Assembly (NCBI GenBank): GCA_947500005.1 | Contig: CANMQJ010000021.1 | Location: forward strand, 1-64,000 | Source: an uncultured Paracoccaceae bacterium | GTDB lineage: Bacteria; Pseudomonadota; Alphaproteobacteria; Rhodobacterales; Rhodobacteraceae | Length of the DNA: 64,000 nt | Direction: 5' to 3' | Shown: positions 18,209 through 26,545 of the stretch, piece by piece | How the letters are laid out: the number at the start of each line of letters is the position of its first letter | Position numbering within the stretch: the first letter of the stretch is position 1 | Made by a program: the position numbers and the translations under genes | The notes under the pieces: model-generated | Database searches by the model: none | The model's input: only the letters and a program-made list of their open reading frames with translations | What the model was told of the DNA's origin: nothing

Positions 18209-19900
18209 ATGGCCCATGACGGACAGGACATGACGACGATGACCACTTCGGCGATTTTGCCCGATCTTCTGACCCTCACAAAGGCCGCCATCGGCCCGGT
18301 GGAAACGGTGCTCGACGCCGCACGCGGGTCGGTCCGGGAAATGGTCAGCGACGAGGGAAGTGTTTCGGGCAAACTGATCGAGGCACACCAGACGGCGGCA
18401 CATGGACTGGCGTGGCTGGCAACCTATGAGCAATCCCTCAAGCAGATGCAGCGGTGGGCCGAACATCTGTCCGGCGAGGGCAAGTTCGGAGAACTGGAGC
18501 AGTTACTCCACCAGATCGCCTTTGGCGAGTATCTCCACCAGATCGCCGGCGGTATCGCGATGAACCAGGGCGAAGTGATCCGCCTTCAGGACATGGGTCT
18601 GGGCTGGGACGCATTGCAGGGGTTCCAGAGCGAAGAGATTCAGACACTCATGGCCCGCGCCAACACGCAGGCCGCGCGCACGCGCCTTGTCGAGTTGATG
18701 CAGGACCAGTCGGGGTCGGTGATGTTCGGTGCCTCGGGTCTCGATGAAGAGCTGGAAATGATCCGCGACCAGTTCCGCCGCTACGCGCTGGAAAAGGTCG
18801 AGCCGCATGCGCATGACTGGCACCTCAAGGACGAGCTGATCCCGATGGAAATCATCGAGGACCTGGCCGAGATGGGCGTCTTCGGTCTGACCATCCCAGA
18901 AGAATTCGGCGGTTTCGGCCTGTCCAAGGCGTCGATGTGCGTCGTCTCCGAGGAGCTGTCGCGCGGATATATCGGCGTCGGGTCACTTGGCACCCGGTCC
19001 GAAATCGCCGCCGAACTGATCATCGCGGGCGGCACCGAGGAACAGAAGGCGAGTTGGCTCCCGAAGATTGCCAGCGCCGAGATTCTGCCAACGGCGGTCT
19101 TCACCGAGCCAAATACAGGATCGGATCTGGGCAGCTTGCGCACCCGCGCGGTCAAGGACGAGAACGGTGACTACCGCATCACCGGCAACAAGACCTGGAT
19201 CACCCACGCCGCGCGCACCCATGTGATGACCCTCCTCGCGCGGACCGATCCCGAGACGACCGATCATCGCGGCCTGTCGATGTTCCTCGCCGAAAAGACG
19301 CCGGGCACCGATCAGGATCCCTTCCCCACCGAGGGCATGACCGGCGGCGAGATCGAGGTGCTGGGCTACCGCGGCATGAAGGAATACGAACTGGGCTTCG
19401 ACGATTTCCTCGTGAAGAAGGAGAACCTGCTCGGCGGCGAAGAGGGCAAAGGCTTCAAGCAGCTGATGCAGACATTTGAATCCGCGCGTATCCAGACCGC
19501 CGCCCGTGCCATCGGTGTGGCGCAGTCCGCGCTCGACATCGCGATGCAATATGCGCAGGACCGCAAGCAGTTCGGCAAGTCCCTGATCGAGTTTCCGCGC
19601 GTTTCCGGCAAGCTTGCCATGATGGCGGTCGAGATCATGGTCGCCCGGCAGTTGACCTATTTCTCGGCCTGGGAAAAGGACCATGATCGGCGCTGCGATC
19701 TCGAGGCGGGAATGGCCAAGCTGCTTGGCGCGCGCGTGGCGTGGGCTGCGGCGGATAACGGGTTGCAGATCCACGGCGGCAATGGCTTCGCGCTGGAATA
19801 CAAGATCAGCCGTGTTCTCTGCGACGCCCGCATCCTGAACATCTTCGAAGGAGCGGCCGAGATACAGGCGCAGGTCATCGCGCGCCGCCTTCTGGGCTAA
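18209..19900 (+). CDS. mcd: (2S)-methylsuccinyl-CoA dehydrogenase
   Basis: This is a 563-residue acyl-CoA dehydrogenase with a roughly 165-residue extra N-terminal domain before the usual core (EELEMIRDQFRRYALEKVEP onwards). That architecture and length are those of Mcd, which oxidises methylsuccinyl-CoA to mesaconyl-CoA in the ethylmalonyl-CoA pathway. Core motifs are present: AVFTEPNTGSDLGSLRTRA, NKTWITHAART, ARQLTYFSAW and QIHGGNGF. Electrons would pass to EtfAB, encoded at 6-7.7 kb. The start at 18209 has AGAGGA nine bases upstream; starts at 18191 and 18230 are possible. Confidence 0.85.
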   Translation: MAHDGQDMTTMTTSAILPDLLTLTKAAIGPVETVLDAARGSVREMVSDEGSVSGKLIEAHQTAAHGLAWLATYEQSLKQMQRWAEHLSGEGKFGELEQLLHQIAFGEYLHQIAGGIAMNQGEVIRLQDMGLGWDALQGFQSEEIQTLMARANTQAARTRLVELMQDQSGSVMFGASGLDEELEMIRDQFRRYALEKVEPHAHDWHLKDELIPMEIIEDLAEMGVFGLTIPEEFGGFGLSKASMCVVSEELSRGYIGVGSLGTRSEIAAELIIAGGTEEQKASWLPKIASAEILPTAVFTEPNTGSDLGSLRTRAVKDENGDYRITGNKTWITHAARTHVMTLLARTDPETTDHRGLSMFLAEKTPGTDQDPFPTEGMTGGEIEVLGYRGMKEYELGFDDFLVKKENLLGGEEGKGFKQLMQTFESARIQTAARAIGVAQSALDIAMQYAQDRKQFGKSLIEFPRVSGKLAMMAVEIMVARQLTYFSAWEKDHDRRCDLEAGMAKLLGARVAWAAADNGLQIHGGNGFALEYKISRVLCDARILNIFEGAAEIQAQVIARRLLG

Positions 19901-19953
19901 GCGATCCATAACCCCGTTGTGCGCAGCCCGGTCATTGCGCCGGGCGGCCGACG

Positions 19954-20682
19954 TCACAGGTTTCTCAGAAATCGGTCCACGAATCGTGCCCGCGCCTCGG
20001 GCAAGGGATTGTGCGACAAAGCCGGGGCAAGCCGGTTTTCAAGGAAATACCCGGTCGTGCGGAGGGCTTGCGCGACCTCCTCGTCCGCACCTTCGCCTTC
20101 ACCACGCAGCACCGGCGGAAGCGGCAGCAACCTGTCGACCCACTCCCCTGCCCCCACCCGCGATACCGCGTGCCCCGTGCGGGGCGAGACAAACACCAGA
20201 TCCCTGGTGGTTCCGGTCACCGCACAGCACGTAAGGTCCATGCCGAAACCCATCTCGTCCAGCAGTGCGACCTCCCACTGGAGATAGGCCAGGGGCCAGA
20301 TCTCGTCCTGCCCCAGAAGATCCAGCAACTGCTCGCTGCGACGGTAGAGCGCGGGATAGGCCGCACGCTCGGGCAGACAGAAGGACAGAAGCGCCACAAC
20401 GGCGTTCAACCCGGCCAGGGCCAGGCGACTGGAGAGCACTGTCCCTGCCCGGCTTCGAACGGGCTCCACGGTGAATGCCCCGATATGTTCCTCGAGCCGC
20501 GCGCGCCAGTGCAGATCGAGCTGCGCACCAGGTTGCAGTATCGGCGCTATGCGACGACTCGTGCCGCCTCGCACGACGCCGGCATGCCGCCCCTGCGCCT
20601 CGGTAAACGTCTCGATGATCGTGGAGGTTTCGCCGTGCTTTCGCACCGACAACAGGATCCCTTCACCACGCCATGCCAACAT
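19954..20682 (-). CDS. recO: DNA repair protein RecO
   Basis: RecO loads RecA with RecF and RecR at gapped DNA. The 242-residue protein starts MLAWRGEGILLSVRKHGETS, the RecO OB-fold beginning, and continues GVVRGGTSRRIAPILQPGAQ. The C-terminal part has the usual ALAYLxWE-like helix (PLAYLQWEVALLDEMGFGMD). The start at 20682 drops 28 upstream codons that match nothing. It is the last gene of the leftward era-rnc region, though two unrelated genes separate it from era. Confidence 0.92.
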   Translation of the reverse strand: MLAWRGEGILLSVRKHGETSTIIETFTEAQGRHAGVVRGGTSRRIAPILQPGAQLDLHWRARLEEHIGAFTVEPVRSRAGTVLSSRLALAGLNAVVALLSFCLPERAAYPALYRRSEQLLDLLGQDEIWPLAYLQWEVALLDEMGFGMDLTCCAVTGTTRDLVFVSPRTGHAVSRVGAGEWVDRLLPLPPVLRGEGEGADEEVAQALRTTGYFLENRLAPALSHNPLPEARARFVDRFLRNL

Positions 20683-20780
20683 GAGCCATCTACTCCGCCC
20701 GGCACGGGCCGACAGACGGGGCGGAACCCCCGCACCCGCTGCGCGTTTTTCCGGAAACCCATCCATCGGAGGAAGTTTTC

Positions 20781-21251
20781 ATGCGCCTTGTCATGGCCGC
20801 CCTCGCCTCAGCATTGCTGACATCTCCCGCTCTGGCCCAGTCGGACGATAGCGGGTTTACAACCCGCATGCATCCCGAACACGGTCGCTATATCGTTGAT
20901 CCCGACGGGCGCCCTGTTTATGCGATGATCACTCAGGGTGAAGGAACCGACGGTCTTTCACCGCTCAGAAGCTGCAAGCAGCGCTGCCTGACAGACTGGC
21001 CCTTCGTCACCGCCGACGACACTCCTGCAGCCGGCCCCGAACTGAACCGTGAGATGTTCGACCGGGTCTCGTGGGAGGGGCAGGATGTGCTCCACTACAA
21101 TGGCTGGACCCTGTTTCACTTCGCCATGGAAGACGGGGACGAGATACCCGACGGTCACGCCATCAGCACCTATGGGGGTTGGTGGGCCCTGATGCGTCCG
21201 GACGGTGAACCGATCCGCACCGGCGTGATGCCGGGCGCGAACGAAGGCTAG
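20781..21251 (+). CDS. Secreted repeat protein of the COG4315 family
   Basis: This 156-residue exported protein has a signal peptide of about 19 residues (ending SPALAQ). The mature part contains the secreted-repeat pattern: GRYIVDPDGRPVYAMI, then CKQRCLTDWPFV with two cysteines, and GQDVLHYNGWTLFHFA. The biochemical role of the family is unknown. It starts behind a strong GGAGGAAG site, and its stop overlaps the stop of the convergent DUF1491 gene by four bases. Confidence 0.8.
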   Translation: MRLVMAALASALLTSPALAQSDDSGFTTRMHPEHGRYIVDPDGRPVYAMITQGEGTDGLSPLRSCKQRCLTDWPFVTADDTPAAGPELNREMFDRVSWEGQDVLHYNGWTLFHFAMEDGDEIPDGHAISTYGGWWALMRPDGEPIRTGVMPGANEG

Positions 21252-21577
21252 TCGAGCCCGTCCTCCCCCAGAAGATGACGCCCCGCGCGATCCTCGACCT
21301 CGATCACCCAGAGGTCGGGGTCAAAGCCTCGCTGCCGCTGAATCGACCCGTCGACCTCGGCCTCGGCGCCCGATGCCAGTTCGACCCAGACGCGTTCGCC
21401 GCTCATCAGATCGAAGCTTCGCTGATAGGCCGAAGCGCTCCCGTCCAAGGTATTGAGTTTGACGAGAACCGCGCCCGCTGTGTCATCACCATGGGCAACG
21501 ACGAAGGCGGGAATCTCCATCAACCGCAACCGGGCGAGATAGGCCTGCACCCAGAAGCCCGAGGTCAACCGCGCCAT
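21248..21577 (-). CDS. DUF1491 family protein
   Basis: This 109-residue soluble protein is of the alphaproteobacterial DUF1491 family (MARLTSGFWVQAYLARLRL, AGAVLVKLNTLDG, QRGFDPDLWVIEVEDRAGRH). The function is unknown. It lies 52 bases downstream of era and upstream of recO on the same strand, the normal neighbourhood of the family, so it is likely cotranscribed with era. Confidence 0.88.
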   Translation of the reverse strand: MARLTSGFWVQAYLARLRLMEIPAFVVAHGDDTAGAVLVKLNTLDGSASAYQRSFDLMSGERVWVELASGAEAEVDGSIQRQRGFDPDLWVIEVEDRAGRHLLGEDGLD

Positions 21578-21629
21578 GTCTTTCCCTTTCCGTCAAGCCT
21601 TTGGCTTTCCGAGAAAACTTTTCCAGTCC

Positions 21630-22535
21630 TCAATTTCCGTCGCGAAAGTCGAGGCCCATTTCCGAGTAGCGCTCCGCTTCTTCCAGCCAGTTGGGCCGTA
21701 CCTTGACCTGAAGAAACAGGTGGACCTTGCGGTCCAGAAATTCTTCCAGTTCGGCGCGGGCCGCCTGACTGATCGCCTTGATCGTCTCCCCCCCCTTGCC
21801 GAGGATGATACCCTTGTGGCCATCGCGGGCGACATAGATGATTTGGTCGATACGTGCGGATCCGTCCTTGCGTTCCTGCCAACTCTCGGTCTCGACCGTC
21901 AGCTGATAAGGCAGTTCCTGGTGCAGGCGGAGCGTCAGTTTCTCACGGGTGATCTCGGCCGCGATCATGCGCATCGGCAGGTCCGCGATCTGATCCTCGG
22001 GATAGAGCCACGGCCCCTCCGGCAGGCTTTCCGCCAACCAGCGGCGCAAATCGTCCGTCCCATAGCCGCGCTCGGCCGAGATCATGAAGGTCTTCTCGAA
22101 CGGATAGCGCGCGTTCAGATCCTCCGACAGGCCCAGAAGGACCGGCGCTTCGACCCGGTCGATCTTGTTGATCGCCAGCGCAACACGGCGACCCTTTCCG
22201 ATATTGGCCAACCCTTCGAGAATCCGCTCAACCCCTTCGGTGACGCCACGATGGGCCTCGACGAGAAGCACGACCAGGTCGGCATCCGCCGCCCCGCCCC
22301 AGGCGGCCGCGACCATCGCGCGGTCGAGCCTGCGACGCGGACTGAACAGGCCGGGCGTGTCGACGAAGACGATCTGCGCCGCGCCCTCCATTGCGACGCC
22401 GCGAATGCGGGCGCGGGTGGTCTGCACCTTGTGAGTGACAATCGACACCTTGGCGCCCACCATGCGGTTGAGCAGCGTGGATTTGCCCGCATTGGGCTCT
22501 CCGATCAGGGCGACGAATCCGGCGCGTGTGGTCAT
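21630..22535 (-). CDS. era: GTPase Era
   Basis: Era binds the 3' end of 16S rRNA and helps 30S maturation. The 301-residue protein has all G motifs: GEPNAGKST (G1), DTPG (G3), NKID (G4) and SAERG (G5). A C-terminal KH domain follows with GIILGKGGETIK. It lies 72 bases after rnc, the classic rnc-era pair, in the leftward lepB-rnc-era run. Confidence 0.97.
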   Translation of the reverse strand: MTTRAGFVALIGEPNAGKSTLLNRMVGAKVSIVTHKVQTTRARIRGVAMEGAAQIVFVDTPGLFSPRRRLDRAMVAAAWGGAADADLVVLLVEAHRGVTEGVERILEGLANIGKGRRVALAINKIDRVEAPVLLGLSEDLNARYPFEKTFMISAERGYGTDDLRRWLAESLPEGPWLYPEDQIADLPMRMIAAEITREKLTLRLHQELPYQLTVETESWQERKDGSARIDQIIYVARDGHKGIILGKGGETIKAISQAARAELEEFLDRKVHLFLQVKVRPNWLEEAERYSEMGLDFRDGN

Positions 22536-22607
22536 CTTCTGGGTATCCCGGCATTAGAACCTGCGCCGCATACGACATTTGGCCCGCCTTGGCCAGTGCC
22601 GGAACAC

Positions 22608-23291
22608 TCAGCCGCGCTCCACACGCTCCAGAAGCGTCTTGGCTGCCGCCTGCTCGGCCTGGCGCTTGGCACCCGCGGTGGCCTGTGCCTCGGCGCCGTC
22701 TTCAAGCCGGACGGCGATGGTGAAAACCGGCGCATGGTCTGGCCCGCTGCGCGAAATTTCGACATAGCTGGGCGGTTTCTGCCCACGTGCCTGGGCCCAT
22801 TCCTGAAGCGCTGTCTTGGGATCGCGGGCATCGGCCTCGACCGACCGGATACGGCCATCCCACAGACGCAGGATCATCGCCTGCGCCGCCTCGAACCCGG
22901 CATCGCGATAGACGGCAGCGATCACCGCCTCCATCGCGTCGCCCAGCAGTGCCTGCTTGCGTCGCCCACCCGACATCATTTCGGAGCGTCCGAGTCTGAG
23001 TACCGCGCCCAGATCGACCTCGCGCGCGACCTCGGCACAGGTCTCCTTGCGCACCAACGCATTGAAGCGCGGCGCAAGTTGCCCCTCGCTTGCCGCCTTG
23101 TCTTCCTCCAGCAGCGCGGTTGCCATGACCAGGCCCAGAACGCGGTCGCCAAGGAACTCCAACCTTTGGTTGTCTGGCCTGGTCGCCGAGGAGACCGAGC
23201 CATGCGTCAAAGCGCGGATCAGCAACTCGGGCCGCTTGAACCGGTGTCCGATCCGCTGCTCGAAGGCTTTATGTTCTGCCGAGAGTTTCAC
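22608..23291 (-). CDS. rnc: Ribonuclease III
   Basis: RNase III cleaves double-stranded RNA, processing rRNA and some mRNAs. The 227-residue protein has the catalytic signature RLEFLGDRVLGLV (about residues 43-55, the common GDS reading GDR here) and a C-terminal double-stranded RNA-binding domain from about residue 155 with GAKRQAEQAAAKTLLE. The ATG overlaps the lepB stop as ATGA. Confidence 0.96.
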   Translation of the reverse strand: MKLSAEHKAFEQRIGHRFKRPELLIRALTHGSVSSATRPDNQRLEFLGDRVLGLVMATALLEEDKAASEGQLAPRFNALVRKETCAEVAREVDLGAVLRLGRSEMMSGGRRKQALLGDAMEAVIAAVYRDAGFEAAQAMILRLWDGRIRSVEADARDPKTALQEWAQARGQKPPSYVEISRSGPDHAPVFTIAVRLEDGAEAQATAGAKRQAEQAAAKTLLERVERG

Positions 23292-24124
23292 TCGATCTTC
23301 TCGAAGAAACGATCGCCGCGCCAGGTCCAGAAGAACAGCATGGAGCGTCCGGCCGAGGAGAACATGACCCGGTCTGCGCGCCCGATGAGGTTCTCGTAAG
23401 GCACGAACCCAACGCCGCCGGCGGCCTGCGGCAGACGCGAGTCGCTGGAATTGTCCCGGTTATCCCCCATGAAGAAATAGTGCCCCTCAGGCACCGTGTA
23501 GACGCCGGTGTGGTCCGAGGCCTGGTTGCCGATGTTCAGGATCGGATGCGAAACACCGCCCGGCAAGGTCTCGATCTGTCGGGATTTCTGGCAGGCGCCA
23601 CCCGCACCCACCGGTCCGTTCTCACAGCGCGGGCGGAGGCGTTGCGGCCCTTGGGGTTCGGCCAGTTCCTCGAAAACGCCGTCATCGGCCAGCGCCACTG
23701 CCTGCCCGTTGATGTTCAGAACCCCGTCCTTGACCTGGATACGATCCCCCGGCATGCCGATGACCCGCTTGATGAAATCGCGCCCCGAGACCGGGTGCCG
23801 GAAAACCACGACATCGCCACGTTCGGGTTCATCCCCGAACAGGCGGTCATTGTCTCCCCGGAACACGCCACAGACGTCCTCGGCGTCGATATGGATACCG
23901 AGGCTGGGGACGATCAGGCTGGGACAGGAGGCATAGGAATACCCGTAGGCCATCTTGTTCACGAACAGGAAGTCGCCGATCAGAAGCGTGGGCTTCATCG
24001 AACCGGAGGGAATCCAGAATGGTTGAAAGAACAGGGTTCGGAACACGCCCGCGATCAGCAGGGCGTAAACAACGGTCTTGACCGTCTCCCAGATCGGGTT
24101 TCCGCCCTTGGTTTTCTCGGCCAT
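23288..24124 (-). CDS. lepB: Signal peptidase I
   Basis: LepB removes signal peptides from exported proteins at the outer face of the inner membrane. The 278-residue protein has one N-terminal transmembrane helix (about 14-33), the nucleophile Ser42 in PSGSMKPTL and the general base Lys119 in GRDFIKRVIG. A later GDNRDNSSDSR box is present. The start at 24124 has GGAGAG upstream; an ATG nine codons earlier has no ribosome site. Confidence 0.96.
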   Translation of the reverse strand: MAEKTKGGNPIWETVKTVVYALLIAGVFRTLFFQPFWIPSGSMKPTLLIGDFLFVNKMAYGYSYASCPSLIVPSLGIHIDAEDVCGVFRGDNDRLFGDEPERGDVVVFRHPVSGRDFIKRVIGMPGDRIQVKDGVLNINGQAVALADDGVFEELAEPQGPQRLRPRCENGPVGAGGACQKSRQIETLPGGVSHPILNIGNQASDHTGVYTVPEGHYFFMGDNRDNSSDSRLPQAAGGVGFVPYENLIGRADRVMFSSAGRSMLFFWTWRGDRFFEKIE

Positions 24125-24167
24125 TCTGCTCTCCAGTTCGTTCTTGCGCATTGTCGGGATGCGCGGG

Positions 24168-24620
24168 CTACATGCGGGGCGGACGGGGGTAAGTCAAGCC
24201 GCCCACATCCCTGGTGGCGGGATCGAGCGGACGGGCCTCGATCACGACGAAGGCCTGCGCCCACGGGTGGTCGTCCGTCAGCGTGACATGGATGATCGCC
24301 TCATGTCCGTCGGGCGTCATCTCGCGCAGCCGTTCGGCCGCCCATCCGGTCACGTGCATCACGGGCTGACCGGTCTTGAGGTTGGAAACCGACATATCCC
24401 GCCAGGCGATGCCCATGCGCAACCCGGTGCCCAACGCCTTGGAGCACGCCTCCTTCGCGGCCCAGCGTTTCGCATAGGTTCCGGCGGTATCGGCGCGGCG
24501 CTCTGCCTTGCGCTGCTCGGTCCCCGTGAAGACGCGGTTGCGAAACCGGTCGCCGAACCGGTCGAGCGTGCGCTGGATGCGATCGATATTCGCAAGATCG
24601 GTGCCGATACCCAGAATCAT
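24168..24620 (-). CDS. acpS: Holo-[acyl-carrier-protein] synthase
   Basis: AcpS moves phosphopantetheine from CoA to acyl carrier protein. The 150-residue protein has the N-terminal MILGIGTDLANIDRI with the magnesium Asp8 and the second motif WAAKEACSKALGTG. Its ATG overlaps the stop of the CAP gene (ATGA), so the start at 24620 is well supported. lepB follows 43 bases downstream. Confidence 0.96.
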   Translation of the reverse strand: MILGIGTDLANIDRIQRTLDRFGDRFRNRVFTGTEQRKAERRADTAGTYAKRWAAKEACSKALGTGLRMGIAWRDMSVSNLKTGQPVMHVTGWAAERLREMTPDGHEAIIHVTLTDDHPWAQAFVVIEARPLDPATRDVGGLTYPRPPRM

Positions 24621-25090
24621 TGCGACAGGCGTTGTCCCAGCGACATCACCCAATAGACGCGCCCCTCGTCATTCGCGGCGAGTCCGATGCCGATTTTCCT
24701 CGCCCGCGGCGAAAGCAGGTTCTCGCGATGACCCTCGCTTTCCATCCAGCCCGAAACCACCTGTTCCGGCGTCCTCTGGCCAAAGGCGATGTTCTCGGCG
24801 ACGAAGCGATAGTCGAAACCGGCATCGCGCGCGCGGTCCGCAATGGTCGATCCATCCTCACCGGAATGCGAGAACTCACCCGTTTCGGCCATCCAGCAGG
24901 CATGGTCCTGCGCCGCGCGGGCAAGCGCCTCGCTCTGCGCAAGAGGTGCCAGATCATTCTCCGACCGCGCCGCGTTGCTGAGGTCGATGACGTCTGACCG
25001 CATCTCAGCGGCACCCTCCGGAACGGTGCAAGCCAGCGCCGGGGCGCCGGCAAGACACGCCAAAAGGATCGCGGCATGGCGCAGCCTCAT
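24617..25090 (-). CDS. CAP/SCP-like extracytoplasmic protein
   Basis: This 157-residue exported protein has a signal peptide cleaved around Ala-Leu-Ala-Cys (residues 18-21; the Cys gives a weak lipobox). The mature part is a CAP domain (LSNAARSENDLAPLAQSEAL, FSHSGEDGST, AENIAFG, GWMESEGHRENLL), the YkwD-type fold. The role is unknown. It is embedded between pdxJ and acpS with 4-base overlaps on both sides, an odd place for a secreted protein. Confidence 0.88.
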   Translation of the reverse strand: MRLRHAAILLACLAGAPALACTVPEGAAEMRSDVIDLSNAARSENDLAPLAQSEALARAAQDHACWMAETGEFSHSGEDGSTIADRARDAGFDYRFVAENIAFGQRTPEQVVSGWMESEGHRENLLSPRARKIGIGLAANDEGRVYWVMSLGQRLSQ

Positions 25091-25833
25091 GCCCGCGCCT
25101 CGTCCATCAGGCGACGCATTTCCTGAACCGCAGGGGTGAGACCGCGAAAAATCGCCTCTCCGATGAGGAAATGACCGATATTGAGTTCCCTCACTTCGGG
25201 AAAGGCCGCGATGGGTTGCACCGTGTCATAGGTCAGGCCGTGGCCTGCATGCACCTCCAATCCCAGGGAATGCGCGAATACGGACATCTCGCGCAGGCTT
25301 TCAAGCTCGCGGTCGCGCTGCTCCAAGTGGCCCTCGGCATGGGCATCGCAATAGGCGCCGGTATGCAGTTCGATCACTTCGGCCCCGATGCGATGCGCGG
25401 CCTCGATCTGCTTGCGATCGGCTGCGATGAAGATCGACACCCGGCAACCGGCATCGCGCAGGGGTGCTATGAAATGCGCCAGCCGGTTCTCTTCGCGTGC
25501 AACTTCCAGCCCGCCCTCGGTCGTGCGTTCCTCGCGCTTTTCGGGCACGATGCAGACCGCGTGGGGCTTGTGGCGCAGGGCGATCTTCTGCATCTCCTCG
25601 GTTGCAGCCATCTCGAAATTCAAAGGCACGGTCAGCGCCGCCATCAACCCTTCGATATCCGGGTCGGTGATGTGGCGCCGGTCCTCGCGCAGATGTGCGG
25701 TGATTCCGTCGGCGCCGGCCTCCTCGGCCAGCTTCGCCGCGCGAATCGGATCGGGATAGGCGCCGCCGCGGGCGTTTCGAACCGTTGCCACGTGGTCGAT
25801 ATTGACGCCGAGGCGCAGGGAAGTGTCAGGCAT
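25087..25833 (-). CDS. pdxJ: Pyridoxine 5'-phosphate synthase
   Basis: PdxJ condenses 3-amino-2-oxopropyl phosphate with deoxyxylulose 5-phosphate to make vitamin B6. The 248-residue protein shows LGVNIDHVATVRNARGG, AHLREDRRHI and AGHGLTYDTVQPIA, all diagnostic. Placement just upstream of acpS (here with the CAP gene between) is common. It overlaps the DUF2062 gene by 8 bases. Confidence 0.97.
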   Translation of the reverse strand: MPDTSLRLGVNIDHVATVRNARGGAYPDPIRAAKLAEEAGADGITAHLREDRRHITDPDIEGLMAALTVPLNFEMAATEEMQKIALRHKPHAVCIVPEKREERTTEGGLEVAREENRLAHFIAPLRDAGCRVSIFIAADRKQIEAAHRIGAEVIELHTGAYCDAHAEGHLEQRDRELESLREMSVFAHSLGLEVHAGHGLTYDTVQPIAAFPEVRELNIGHFLIGEAIFRGLTPAVQEMRRLMDEARA

Positions 25834-26521
25834 CGCGAGCCTCCTTGGTTCCTTTTCGGCGCGACCCTACAGCGAAGTTTCCCGAAACGGCAGTCTCCGC
25901 TTCGGCCAATCTCTTGATCGCTTCGAACTTGGCGCGGATCTTCTCGCGACGGCGGTTCTGATAGGCGGCGATAAGCGGAACGCTGAGCCAGTACATGACA
26001 GTGGCCGCTATCACCCCGGGGATCAGACCGCCTACGAGGTAGGGAAAGAAGACCTCGTTGTAGAAAACGGTCAAGCCGTGCCAATCCGCCACATCCGCTG
26101 TGAAGACGGCCTTGAAATTATGCCAGAGGTCTCCGGCCGCGCTTTCGAATTTCCGCCCGAGAGAAGCCTCCTGCTGTTCGAACTCGGTCCCCAAAAGGAA
26201 GTGACCCAGCCGCATCGACACCGCGGCGATGGGGACAAAGGTAATCGGGTTGCCGAAAAAGGTCGCCATCAGCGAGGCGATGATGTTGCCTCGCATGATC
26301 CAGGCGATGAAGCCAGCGACAAAGAAATGCATCCCGAAAAAGGGCGTGAAGCTGGTGAATACACCGGCCCAGACCCCCCTGGCGATCCGGTGAGGCGTGT
26401 CCGGCAATCGCCGCACCCGGTGCTTGACGTACATAAAGGCGCGCGTCCACCCACCACGGGGATAGACAAGGTCCGAGGCGACCCGGGCAGGGCTTCTGCG
26501 ATCACGTCGCTTGAATACCAC
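25826..26521 (-). CDS. DUF2062 membrane protein
   Basis: This 231-residue inner-membrane protein has three or four hydrophobic segments in the DUF2062 arrangement (FTSFTPFFGMHFFVAGFIAW, FFGNPITFVPIAA, and a C-terminal helix before a basic tail). The function is unknown. The start is a GTG at 26521 with AAGGA upstream. It is sandwiched between the Rsh gene (24 bases) and pdxJ. Confidence 0.85.
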   Translation of the reverse strand: MVFKRRDRRSPARVASDLVYPRGGWTRAFMYVKHRVRRLPDTPHRIARGVWAGVFTSFTPFFGMHFFVAGFIAWIMRGNIIASLMATFFGNPITFVPIAAVSMRLGHFLLGTEFEQQEASLGRKFESAAGDLWHNFKAVFTADVADWHGLTVFYNEVFFPYLVGGLIPGVIAATVMYWLSVPLIAAYQNRRREKIRAKFEAIKRLAEAETAVSGNFAVGSRRKGTKEARDA

Positions 26522-26545
26522 CTCACGTCGTCCTTTCCGACACCC

